A stretch of 6,796 nucleotides of DNA from an uncultured Thermoplasmata archaeon. Lineage in GTDB: Archaea; Thermoplasmatota; Thermoplasmata; Methanomassiliicoccales; Methanomethylophilaceae. The number at the start of each line of letters is the position of its first letter. Positions within the stretch are counted from its first letter, which is position 1. Positions 1 through 5,877 of this stretch are shown here, one piece after another. The notes under the pieces were generated by a model that was not told where the DNA came from, made no database searches, and worked only from the letters and a program-made list of their open reading frames with translations. The stretch covers positions 1 to 6,796 of the forward strand of contig CAMNNR010000070.1 in the NCBI GenBank assembly GCA_946545675.1, in the 5' to 3' direction. The translations under genes and the position numbers were made by a program.

Positions 1-681
1 CATCAGGATTCCCATTCCCAGCAGGTCGGACACCACCTTCAGGTCGGTGACCTTGCCGGGCACATCGGCCACATCGGCGAAGGGGATGCTCATGAGCGTG
101 GAGATCAGGAAGACGAAGAACAGCGTGGTGTTCGAAGAATATCCGCGGTTCATAATGACCTTGGTTCCCACGGTATAGGTGGCATAGGACACCCCCGAAA
201 GGATCGCGAATGTAATCCCGATCATATCGAAATTGACGTCTTCCGAGAGGATTCCGGTTACCAAGATACAGCCGAGGAATGCCATGCAGACCGCGAACAT
301 CTTCCTGAAGGTGATCCTCTCCCCGAACAGGAACACCGAGAATAATAGCACCCAGTAAGGGGAGGTGAGCTGGAGTACGGATGAAAGGGAGAGGTGGATG
401 AGCACCTGCGCCTTGAAAAGGAACAGGTCCGAGAGGATCTTGAACACGGCAAAGAACAGGAACAACCAGAGGTCCTTCTTCCTCAGATGGAAACATTTCC
501 GGTCGAATGCCAGCAGGAATACGAAGAGCACTAAGGTTCCGATGAGCATCCTGGTGAAGGTGACCTGCAAGGGGCTGAAACCTGCATCGTAGAGGTTCCT
601 GGAGAACAGGCCGATGAATCCCCACAGTACGGCGCTGATGGTTACCGCTGCGTACGCCGATACTGTCTTGGAGTCAGCCAT
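1..681 (-). CDS. EamA/DMT-family transporter, C-terminus cut by window edge
   Basis: This is an integral membrane transporter of the drug/metabolite transporter (EamA) superfamily; the substrate cannot be told from sequence. The frame is open for 227 codons from the ATG at 679-681 to the left edge. EamA proteins usually have about 290-300 residues and ten helices in two repeats, so roughly a quarter is missing. Visible helices lie near residues 8-26, 42-59, 71-89, 98-119, 127-144, 154-176 and 186-205. The first repeat ends with the family-typical pattern TSPYW (106-110) followed by FGER (119-122) and a glycine-containing helix. The second repeat begins near 153. The start codon is 5 nt after the stop of the upstream zinc-ribbon gene, with only a weak GAGTG ribosome-binding sequence, which suggests one transcript and translational coupling. 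The family call is firm; substrate and physiological role are unknown. Confidence 0.88.
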   Translation of the reverse strand, partial: MADSKTVSAYAAVTISAVLWGFIGLFSRNLYDAGFSPLQVTFTRMLIGTLVLFVFLLAFDRKCFHLRKKDLWLFLFFAVFKILSDLFLFKAQVLIHLSLSSVLQLTSPYWVLLFSVFLFGERITFRKMFAVCMAFLGCILVTGILSEDVNFDMIGITFAILSGVSYATYTVGTKVIMNRGYSSNTTLFFVFLISTLMSIPFADVADVPGKVTDLKVVSDLLGMGILM

Positions 682-686
682 GTCGT

Positions 687-1280
687 TCACTCGAACATAG
701 GGCGGAGGTTCCTGACCCTGAGGGATGCGAGAAGTCCGCAGAGGAAGAAGTAGATGCAGATCCTATCGTTGAAGAATATCAGCAACGCGGTGAGGACCGT
801 GGATCCGAAACAGGAGTAGAACGCTATGCTCCAGAGCTTCCTCTGTGAACATATGATGGCGGAGACGAGGGCCAGTATTCCGCTGACTCCGACGATGACG
901 GCTTCATACAGGGGGCTGCTGCCCATGCCGAAGGCGGCCTTAACCCAGTCGAAGAACATCCCGGAACCGGAAAGGAGACAGAGGGATATGACAGCTGAGA
1001 GACCCACCCATATCCCGAGCATGACGATCGTGATCCTCATGTTGTTGACATAGATCTGTTCGGTGAGCTGGGTCATATATGCCTGGTAGGCCGCACGGGC
1101 GGCCTCCTGCTCGGTCTCGGAAGGACCTGTGGTCTGTTCGGTGCGGACGTTGGCACTGCCTACGGGTCCGCTCTCACGGGGCTTGTCATAGAAAGCTCCG
1201 CAGGCGGGGCAAAATCCGAAATCCTCGAGAATCTCCCTGCCGCATTCCTGGCAGAACCTGACGTTCTGAACTTCCATCAT
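687..1280 (-). CDS. Zinc-ribbon membrane protein, function unknown
   Basis: A 197-residue protein with an N-terminal zinc ribbon and a hydrophobic C-terminal half. Cysteines 10, 13, 24 and 27 form CxxC-x10-CxxC, each pair followed by glycine, as in the zinc_ribbon_2/DZR type. Residues about 33-60 are a polar, probably disordered linker, followed by a short alanine/glutamine-rich helix (60-78). Likely membrane helices lie at about 82-104, 126-144, 149-170 and 172-188, and the protein ends in a basic segment. The ribbon should face the cytoplasm, where it could bind protein or nucleic acid; this is inferred from the domain type. I prefer an ATG start at 1280 (a second ATG is at 1277), because a TATA-like sequence lies about 26 bp upstream. 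A GTG at 1292 would add four residues. The stop is 5 nt before the EamA transporter gene, so the two probably form an operon. Ribbon-plus-helices proteins are common in archaea and mostly uncharacterised. Confidence 0.8.
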   Translation of the reverse strand: MMEVQNVRFCQECGREILEDFGFCPACGAFYDKPRESGPVGSANVRTEQTTGPSETEQEAARAAYQAYMTQLTEQIYVNNMRITIVMLGIWVGLSAVISLCLLSGSGMFFDWVKAAFGMGSSPLYEAVIVGVSGILALVSAIICSQRKLWSIAFYSCFGSTVLTALLIFFNDRICIYFFLCGLLASLRVRNLRPMFE

Positions 1281-1288
1281 CCATCTAT

Positions 1289-1343
1289 ACACGGTTTTTC
1301 AGATAAAACTATGCCTCCTTACATGTGTAGTTTGTAACCGTGT
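1289..1343. repeat. 8-bp inverted repeat in the divergent control region
   Basis: ACACGGTT at 1289-1296 is matched by its exact reverse complement AACCGTGT at 1336-1343, with 39 bp between the arms. It lies between the divergent zinc-ribbon and tldD genes and flanks the candidate minus-strand TATA box, so it could be a two-site operator. An 8-bp match in a region this size can also occur by chance. Apart from this and the weak TATA-like boxes, the 137-bp gap shows nothing else I can support. Confidence 0.25.
1303..1308 (-). promoter_or_regulatory. Candidate TATA box for the zinc-ribbon/EamA operon
   Basis: On the minus strand this reads TTTTAT, with the purine-rich AAGGAGG (1314-1320) just upstream, as expected of a BRE. 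It is centred about 26-28 bp before the ATGs at 1280 and 1277, which would give a leaderless or nearly leaderless transcript. The AAGGAGG itself is more than 20 nt from any start codon, too far to serve as a ribosome-binding site. The box was found by eye and is weak. Confidence 0.3.
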
Positions 1344-1379
1344 TGACAAGTTTTCATGGACGACGATGTTTCCCTACTC

Positions 1380-1389
1380 TCAAATAAAC
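1380..1389 (+). promoter_or_regulatory. Weak TATA-like box upstream of tldD
   Basis: The sequence TCAAATAAAC is the most AT-rich element on the plus strand before tldD. It is centred about 33 bp upstream of the ATG at 1418, which would give a short leader of under 10 nt. With this spacing the alternative GTG at 1403 would probably lie upstream of the transcript start, which favours 1418. The match is poor and was judged by eye. Confidence 0.25.
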
Positions 1390-1417
1390 GCAACGTTTTC
1401 GGGTGGACAGTGAGAAT

Positions 1418-2827
1418 ATGCAGCAGGTCGAAATGATTCAGGCCGATGCCTTGCAGGACGTCCTTTCAAAGGCCGTCTCTTTGATGCAGGACAAGGGTGC
1501 GGAGTTCGCAGATGCCAAATCGCAGACCGTCAGGAACATCGGGGTCAGTTCCATCAACGGGGACCTCAGGCAGCTCGTCAGGAAATCCGTCGGGGGAGTC
1601 TGCCTCCGTGCTTGGATCGGCGGGAGATGGGGATACGGGAACGTCTCGTCCTTCGATACCGATTCCGTGATGAAAGCCGCGGAGGAAGCTGTCAAGAACG
1701 CCTCAGGCGACAGGAAATCCGATCTCAAACTGGAACCTGCCACAGTGCACAAGCATATGAAAGCCCAGGTGAAGGTACACCCCGATTCCGTGGATATCTC
1801 GGAGAAGATCGAAGTCGCCCGCACATTGGACAAAGCGCAGAGCATCGACCAGCGCATCGTCAACAGGATCGGCAGCTATTCCGAGGAGATCAAGGATAAC
1901 TGTCTCGTGAACTCCGCTGGTTCCGACATCTCCTGGCAGGAGGTCAGGACCCTCTGCAGAGCGATGTCCATCGCCTCCGACGGGGAGAACATGGAAAGGT
2001 ACTACGAGGGCCCCGATTCCACCAAGGGTTTCGAAGTGGTCAACGAGACCGACCTGGAACAGGTGGGGAGGCACGCAGCGGAGGAAGCCATCCGCACCCT
2101 TTCCGCCGTAAGGTGCCCGTCAGGTAACCTCACGGTCATCTCCGACCCCATGATAACCGGACTTCTGGCTCATGAGGCGATGGGGCATGCATCCGAGGGT
2201 GACGAGATCACCAAGAAACGTTCATTCCTTACCGGCAAGGTGGGGGAGAAGGTCGCCTCGGACATCGTCAGCATGTACGACAACGGCACCGTCCCGGGAG
2301 CCCACGGTTCCATACCCTTCGACGACGAGGGAACCCCGTCGTCCTGCACCAAGATCATCGACCACGGGGTGTACAACAGCTACATGCACTCCCTGGAGAC
2401 CGCTTCGCAGCTTGGGGTTAAACCCACCGGTAACGGCAGGGCGGAGAACTTCGGGAAGAGGCACTGGGTCAGGATGACCAACACCTACTTCGGACCCGGG
2501 GACTGGGACAAGGACGAGCTCATCGCCGATACCAAGGAGGGAATCCTCTCCGACAAGATGATCAACGGTATGGAAGACCCTGTCGGAGGATGTTTCGAAG
2601 CCAAATCCCTGCGCGGATACCTGGTCAAGAACGGGGAGATCCAGGGCGTGGTTAAATCCTTCACGCTGACAGGGAAATCGATAGACATCCTCAACACCGT
2701 GGATGCCTTCTCCGACGAGGTCATCCTCGACGGAGGCATGTGCGGAAAGGGAATCGAGGACTGGGTCCGCGTATCCTCAGGAGGACCGTACATGCGTGCC
2801 CGCATGATCGTGGGGGGCGGACAATGA
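1418..2827 (+). CDS. tldD: TldD, catalytic subunit of the TldD/TldE zinc metalloprotease
   Basis: TldD is the catalytic half of a cytoplasmic heterodimeric protease that cleaves unfolded or short peptides; in Escherichia coli the complex matures microcin B17 and degrades the antitoxin CcdA. This 469-residue protein is of normal family length (about 480). The zinc site is visible as HEAMGH (residues 252-257): His252 and His257 are ligands and Glu253 is the catalytic base. The third ligand is probably Cys442 in MCGKG, matching the cysteine near the C-terminus of E. coli TldD. Other family blocks are DDEGTP (302-307), PTGNGR (336-341) and RMTNTY (352-357). All key residues are present, so it should be active. 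I chose ATG 1418 over GTG 1403, five codons upstream, because of the natural N-terminus, the promoter spacing and a GTGAG just before it. The stop overlaps the tldE start (ATGA), so the subunits are made together. The archaeal substrate is unknown. Confidence 0.95.
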   Translation: MQQVEMIQADALQDVLSKAVSLMQDKGAEFADAKSQTVRNIGVSSINGDLRQLVRKSVGGVCLRAWIGGRWGYGNVSSFDTDSVMKAAEEAVKNASGDRKSDLKLEPATVHKHMKAQVKVHPDSVDISEKIEVARTLDKAQSIDQRIVNRIGSYSEEIKDNCLVNSAGSDISWQEVRTLCRAMSIASDGENMERYYEGPDSTKGFEVVNETDLEQVGRHAAEEAIRTLSAVRCPSGNLTVISDPMITGLLAHEAMGHASEGDEITKKRSFLTGKVGEKVASDIVSMYDNGTVPGAHGSIPFDDEGTPSSCTKIIDHGVYNSYMHSLETASQLGVKPTGNGRAENFGKRHWVRMTNTYFGPGDWDKDELIADTKEGILSDKMINGMEDPVGGCFEAKSLRGYLVKNGEIQGVVKSFTLTGKSIDILNTVDAFSDEVILDGGMCGKGIEDWVRVSSGGPYMRARMIVGGGQ

Positions 2828-4161
2828 ACGGATTCACCGCCGAGAAGGCCATCCAGTCCCTGAAGAAGTACGACCAGGCCGAGGTCTACGTCTCCGACAC
2901 CACCGTGCACACGATATACATAGACAATTCCCAGATCAGTAACATCGAATCCAAGCGCGACACCGGTATGATGTTCCGCATGACCCAGGACGGGAGGATG
3001 GGGAAGGCCTCCGTCACCCTGAACGGCCCCGATTCGGAGGCCGACTGTCTGGAAATGGCGGACACCGTCCTCAGATTCTCGCCGAAGTCCGAGAAGGTGA
3101 GCCCGTACGCTCAGCCAGAGCAGGCCAGGATATCCGCACCCGATGTGATAGATAAGAAAGTCATCGAAATCACCCCCGAGGACCTCAGGGAGATCGCCAA
3201 AAGGGTGATCGACAGCAGCGCTGAATGCAAGGGCGTACCTGTCAAGATCCCCCGGGCCCAGATCCGCCTGGCGGTCACCGACAGCCACGTGATGAATTCC
3301 AACGGGGTGGATGTGACCCACAGGAGCACCCTGGTCTACAGCCATTTCACCTCCATGTGCGTGAGGGAACATCCCGGAGAGGGTATCGAGACCTTCCACG
3401 GCACCCACCTCGACATGGATGCCGAGGCCATCGGAAGGAGCATCGCGAGCAAAGCGTACAACGCTGCCACCTGCACCGAGTACAAAGGCCACGAAAAGCT
3501 CCCGCTTGTGATGACACCCGGGGACGGGGCAGATATGCTCTTATCGTCCCTCGGAGACGCCATAGACGGGGAGAATATCAAGTACGGACGGAGCTACTGG
3601 CAGGAAGACATGGACAAGGCCGTCGCTTCGGAGATCCTCAACATATACGACGACCCCACCGTCAGGGCACCACTCGCATCCTGCTTCGATGATGAGGGCG
3701 TAGCCACTAGCAAGAAGGCCGTGATCGAGAACGGCGTGCTCAGGAGCCACCTCCGCGACACGTTCTGCGGAAACAGCACCGGTAACGGTTTCAGGAGGTC
3801 AAGCGTGGAGGCCCAGGGCGCTTACGAGAGGACACCGACCATCAAACCCGTGAACCTCGCTGTCCAGCCCGGGAAATACACCCTTGAGGACATGGTATCG
3901 CAGATGGACAACGCCATCGTGGTGGAGAAGTTCGCCGCCGCGGATCCCGACGGACTCAGCGGAGGATTCGCCCTCAACGTGAGGTGCGGACATCTCGTTC
4001 GCAATGGTGAGATCGTGGGAGTGGTGAACAACGCACTCTGTATGGGCAATATGTTCGAGTGCCTGAAGAACATCGAGATGATCGGTTCCGACTCCGTTCA
4101 GACCGGGGTTATGAACCTCCCGACCATCTGCTACGGCGGAACCGAACTGGTAGGAAACTGA
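2824..4161 (+). CDS. tldE: TldE (PmbA), non-catalytic subunit of the TldD/TldE protease
   Basis: TldE pairs with TldD to form the closed chamber in which peptides are cut; it shares the TldD fold but has no zinc site. The protein has 445 residues, the usual PmbA/TldE length. No HExxxH motif is present, as expected for this subunit. Family blocks include FDDEGV (288-293), GNSTGNG (316-322), the glycine-rich LSGGF (378-382) and VRNGEI (392-397), followed by a conserved C-terminal segment ending in a GGTELVG-type tail. The start is the ATG within the ATGA overlap with tldD; a G-rich stretch (GGGGGGCGG) just upstream may aid initiation. The frame is also open upstream to 2740, but that part lies inside tldD and does not resemble the family. 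A strong hairpin follows the stop. Assignment is firm from the motifs and the partner gene; in archaea the biological substrate is not established. Confidence 0.93.
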   Translation: MNGFTAEKAIQSLKKYDQAEVYVSDTTVHTIYIDNSQISNIESKRDTGMMFRMTQDGRMGKASVTLNGPDSEADCLEMADTVLRFSPKSEKVSPYAQPEQARISAPDVIDKKVIEITPEDLREIAKRVIDSSAECKGVPVKIPRAQIRLAVTDSHVMNSNGVDVTHRSTLVYSHFTSMCVREHPGEGIETFHGTHLDMDAEAIGRSIASKAYNAATCTEYKGHEKLPLVMTPGDGADMLLSSLGDAIDGENIKYGRSYWQEDMDKAVASEILNIYDDPTVRAPLASCFDDEGVATSKKAVIENGVLRSHLRDTFCGNSTGNGFRRSSVEAQGAYERTPTIKPVNLAVQPGKYTLEDMVSQMDNAIVVEKFAAADPDGLSGGFALNVRCGHLVRNGEIVGVVNNALCMGNMFECLKNIEMIGSDSVQTGVMNLPTICYGGTELVGN

Positions 4162-4173
4162 TTTTTACAGCAT

Positions 4174-4219
4174 AACGGGGATTGTTGCCTGTATTGTCAC
4201 AGGCATATCAATCCCCGTT
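4174..4219 (+). terminator. Long stem-loop after tldE, probable terminator or 3' end structure
   Basis: AACGGGGATTG (4174-4184) pairs perfectly with CAATCCCCGTT (4209-4219), and inside it TGCCTGT (4186-4192) pairs with ACAGGCA (4199-4205) around a six-base loop. A small internal loop (T against TAT) separates the 11-bp and 7-bp stems. It begins 12 nt after the tldE stop and is followed by T-rich sequence (TTTGCGTTTTATAA). Archaeal termination mainly needs a U-tract, so the hairpin could instead protect the tldDE mRNA 3' end. Much of the 148-bp gap before the next gene is this structure plus that gene's promoter. Confidence 0.6.
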
Positions 4220-4250
4220 TGCGTTTTATAATGATGAAAAAACAGGGCTC

Positions 4251-4261
4251 TTTACTATATA
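4251..4261 (+). promoter_or_regulatory. Candidate TATA box for the 512-residue membrane protein gene
   Basis: TTTACTATATA, preceded by the purine-rich AAAAAACAGGG, resembles an archaeal BRE/TATA element. Transcription starting about 25 bp downstream would leave a leader of roughly 30 nt containing the ribosome-binding site at 4299-4305. A second AT-rich element, TTTTATAAT at 4224-4232, could serve as an alternative upstream promoter. An own promoter agrees with the hairpin separating this gene from tldE. Confidence 0.45.
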
Positions 4262-4298
4262 CGTTGAAGGCGATTTGTCAGTATAAGGCCTGCCCAGC

Positions 4299-4305
4299 AG
4301 GAGAG
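4299..4305 (+). promoter_or_regulatory. Ribosome-binding site for the 512-residue membrane protein gene
   Basis: AGGAGAG is the clearest Shine-Dalgarno sequence in the window. It is 4 nt before the ATG at 4310 and 7 nt before a second in-frame ATG at 4313, so either could be the true start. It contrasts with the weak or absent ribosome-binding sites of the other genes, and supports a leadered transcript here. Confidence 0.6.
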
Positions 4306-4309
4306 TGTT

Positions 4310-5848
4310 ATGATGGCTAAGGAAGCAGAAGGAATCACTCCCTCTTTCAGACAATGCGTTGCGATGAGGTACAAAAAGGACACGATCATCACCTGGTTCG
4401 TCACCCTTATAGTAGTCACCCTGCCCCTCATCCTGATGGGTATCATCAAGATGCTGATCTTGGTCGGCCCCTCTTCGTTCGACCCTCTCGCGAAATACGA
4501 GGTGATGATCCAGCAGATCATCACCACCATCGAACTGTCGATGATCATGGCCATCATGTACAACATGTACACGAGGCTGAGGACCCACTCCCAGCGTGAC
4601 CGTCCCTGGAGAAAATCACTGATCGTTTTCGCCAACAGGATGGGTGCCAATACCGAGGAACTCTCCTACATCGACGAGAGGATCTGCAGGAGAGAGCACT
4701 TCGCCCTCACATCGATCATCGTTCTTCTGATGGTCGCGATGTTCTGTTACTGTGTCTACCTCTTCATCGCCGTGGCACCCCTGCACGCTTATTATGTCGT
4801 AGAGGAAGCCGCCACCGCGGTCTACGCGGAAGGTCTCATCATCGCTCTGGCACTCTGTCTGGTACAGTTCGTGCTCATCATCCTGAAGGTCCTCACCTTC
4901 CCCTACAAGCACGAGAGGAGACAGTGCGAATTCACCCTCGAGCTCTCCAAATGTCTCGGCGAGGTCGGTATCACCATCCCCCCGATGATCAAGATCGTCA
5001 AACACCACAACATCCTCTTCCACCTCTTCTTCCTTATCATCACCGCCGGAATCTACAGCATCTGGCTTGTCATCTCCATCTTCAAGGGAATGAACCACCA
5101 CCTGATCAACCAGTGGTCCTACGAGGAGGAGATGCTCCGCGTCGTAGAGTCCGACGGAAGGGAGGTCTTCCACGAGTACATGCCGGATTACTTCGCCGAT
5201 TCCCAAACCGACAAGAAACAGTACGACAGGCTCGCCAAGCGCAACAAGGCACAGGTCAGGTCCCACGTGAAGCGGGAGAACAAGATGCCTGCCTCGCTGA
5301 TCATCGCCGAGCTCTTCCTCGTCGTCCTCTGCGCCAACTACATCCTCAAGATCGTCGCCCTGGAATGCGAGATCTCCAACAACTACAGCGATTACATCGA
5401 CATGTTCAAGGGCGTCACCCCCTTCCTCGACACCCTTCAGAACCTTCAGCCCAAGCAGATCATGGACCTGGTGATGATTCCCGTGGATCTCCTCATGATA
5501 ACGATCTCCATCTCGGCACTACTGGGAATCGCCTCCAGGAGGACCTCCTCCTGGCGTAAGGTCACCCGTACCTGTATCACCTTCGTGATCCCCCTGTGGC
5601 TCTCCTTCATCGGACTGACCAACGTCTCCGGACTCACCCACATCTTCGACTTCAACGTCTACATCACCACGATAGTGCTGATGGGTGTGTTCCTCATGAT
5701 GCTCTTCAGCAGTAGCATCAAGGAGTTCTACTCGCCTGTCGGCGAGGAGGTGCCCGGAATCGCATCCTGGTTCAGGTACATCTTCGTGGGCAACCTCGAA
5801 GGCAAGGGCGACGAGATCGCCGTCATCGACGACGTTCCCGATCACTGA
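4310..5848 (+). CDS. Polytopic membrane protein of unknown function (512 residues)
   Basis: I do not recognise a specific family. Hydrophobic segments likely to span the membrane lie near residues 24-51, 67-86, 131-155, 172-195, 234-258, 328-350, 386-407, 419-437 and 449-468, so eight or nine helices. No signal peptide, transporter signature or catalytic motif is evident. A charged, probably cytoplasmic region at about 270-326 is rich in Glu, Asp, Lys and Arg. The segment at 236-268, with FFLIITAGIYSIWL followed by a polar stretch, is reminiscent of DUF4234-type small membrane domains (GIY followed by aromatics), but this is only a resemblance. Similar basic-patch-plus-helix units begin near 127, 231 and 321 and may be diverged repeats. 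The C-terminal tail (from about 470) is acidic and soluble. The start has a good ribosome-binding site, and the gene seems to be a single transcription unit ended by a hairpin shared with the convergent gene. Codon use is like that of its neighbours, so it is a real gene. Confidence 0.85.
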   Translation: MMAKEAEGITPSFRQCVAMRYKKDTIITWFVTLIVVTLPLILMGIIKMLILVGPSSFDPLAKYEVMIQQIITTIELSMIMAIMYNMYTRLRTHSQRDRPWRKSLIVFANRMGANTEELSYIDERICRREHFALTSIIVLLMVAMFCYCVYLFIAVAPLHAYYVVEEAATAVYAEGLIIALALCLVQFVLIILKVLTFPYKHERRQCEFTLELSKCLGEVGITIPPMIKIVKHHNILFHLFFLIITAGIYSIWLVISIFKGMNHHLINQWSYEEEMLRVVESDGREVFHEYMPDYFADSQTDKKQYDRLAKRNKAQVRSHVKRENKMPASLIIAELFLVVLCANYILKIVALECEISNNYSDYIDMFKGVTPFLDTLQNLQPKQIMDLVMIPVDLLMITISISALLGIASRRTSSWRKVTRTCITFVIPLWLSFIGLTNVSGLTHIFDFNVYITTIVLMGVFLMMLFSSSIKEFYSPVGEEVPGIASWFRYIFVGNLEGKGDEIAVIDDVPDH

Positions 5849-5877
5849 GAAAACAAGCGGGGAAACCCGCTTTCTCA
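5846..5877. terminator. Bidirectional hairpin terminator between convergent genes
   Basis: AAGCGGG (5855-5861) pairs with CCCGCTT (5866-5872) around a GAAA tetraloop, and outside it TGAG (5846-5849) pairs with CTCA (5874-5877), leaving a small bulge of A and C residues. It fills the 26-bp gap between the plus-strand gene ending at 5848 and the minus-strand gene ending at 5875. Both TGA stop codons form the base of the stem. T-rich sequence lies on the exit side in each direction (CTCTTTATAA on plus, GTTTTC on minus), as expected for termination of both transcripts. Confidence 0.65.

Larger units (their letters stand above)
4231..4320 (+). other. Possible 29-residue cysteine-containing small ORF, doubtful
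   Basis: An ATG-ATG start at 4231 opens a 29-codon frame ending in TAA at 4318-4320. The predicted peptide starts MMKKQG and has cysteines at positions 16, 21 and 26, with the C-terminal half reading roughly ICQYKACPAGECYDG. It is directly downstream of tldDE, whose products process small and modified peptides in bacteria. Against it: there is no ribosome-binding site, the codons (TTA, CTA, TTG, ATT, TAA stop) are unlike the neighbouring genes, it contains a likely TATA box and the ribosome-binding site of the following gene, and it overlaps that gene by 11 bp. It is listed as a candidate only; chance is the more likely explanation. Confidence 0.2.

Noticed and set aside
365..592. 75-codon plus-strand frame opposite the EamA gene
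   Set aside because: The minus strand encodes a clear EamA transporter across the whole stretch; this frame is polar and Lys/Arg/Ser-rich without any family features.
1342..1370. TTGACA resembling a bacterial -35 box
   Set aside because: No matching -10 element at proper spacing, and the other signals in the window are archaeal.
1356..1436. 26-codon frame starting at ATG 1356 upstream of tldD
   Set aside because: No ribosome-binding site, overlaps the tldD start in another frame, and the peptide has no notable features.
2740..2823. 28-codon upstream extension of the tldE frame
   Set aside because: Lies wholly within tldD, and the translated residues (Arg/Gly-rich) do not match the TldE N-terminus; the ATGA overlap start is typical.
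2485..3492. 335-codon open frame on the minus strand across the tldD-tldE junction
   Set aside because: It is antisense to two well-recognised genes; its length results from their GC-rich third codon positions. The product (Gly/His/Val/Asp-rich) resembles no family.
4616..5266. 216-codon minus-strand frame inside the membrane-protein gene
   Set aside because: Very acidic, valine-rich shadow of the opposite strand; no start signal, and the plus-strand frame encodes clear membrane helices.
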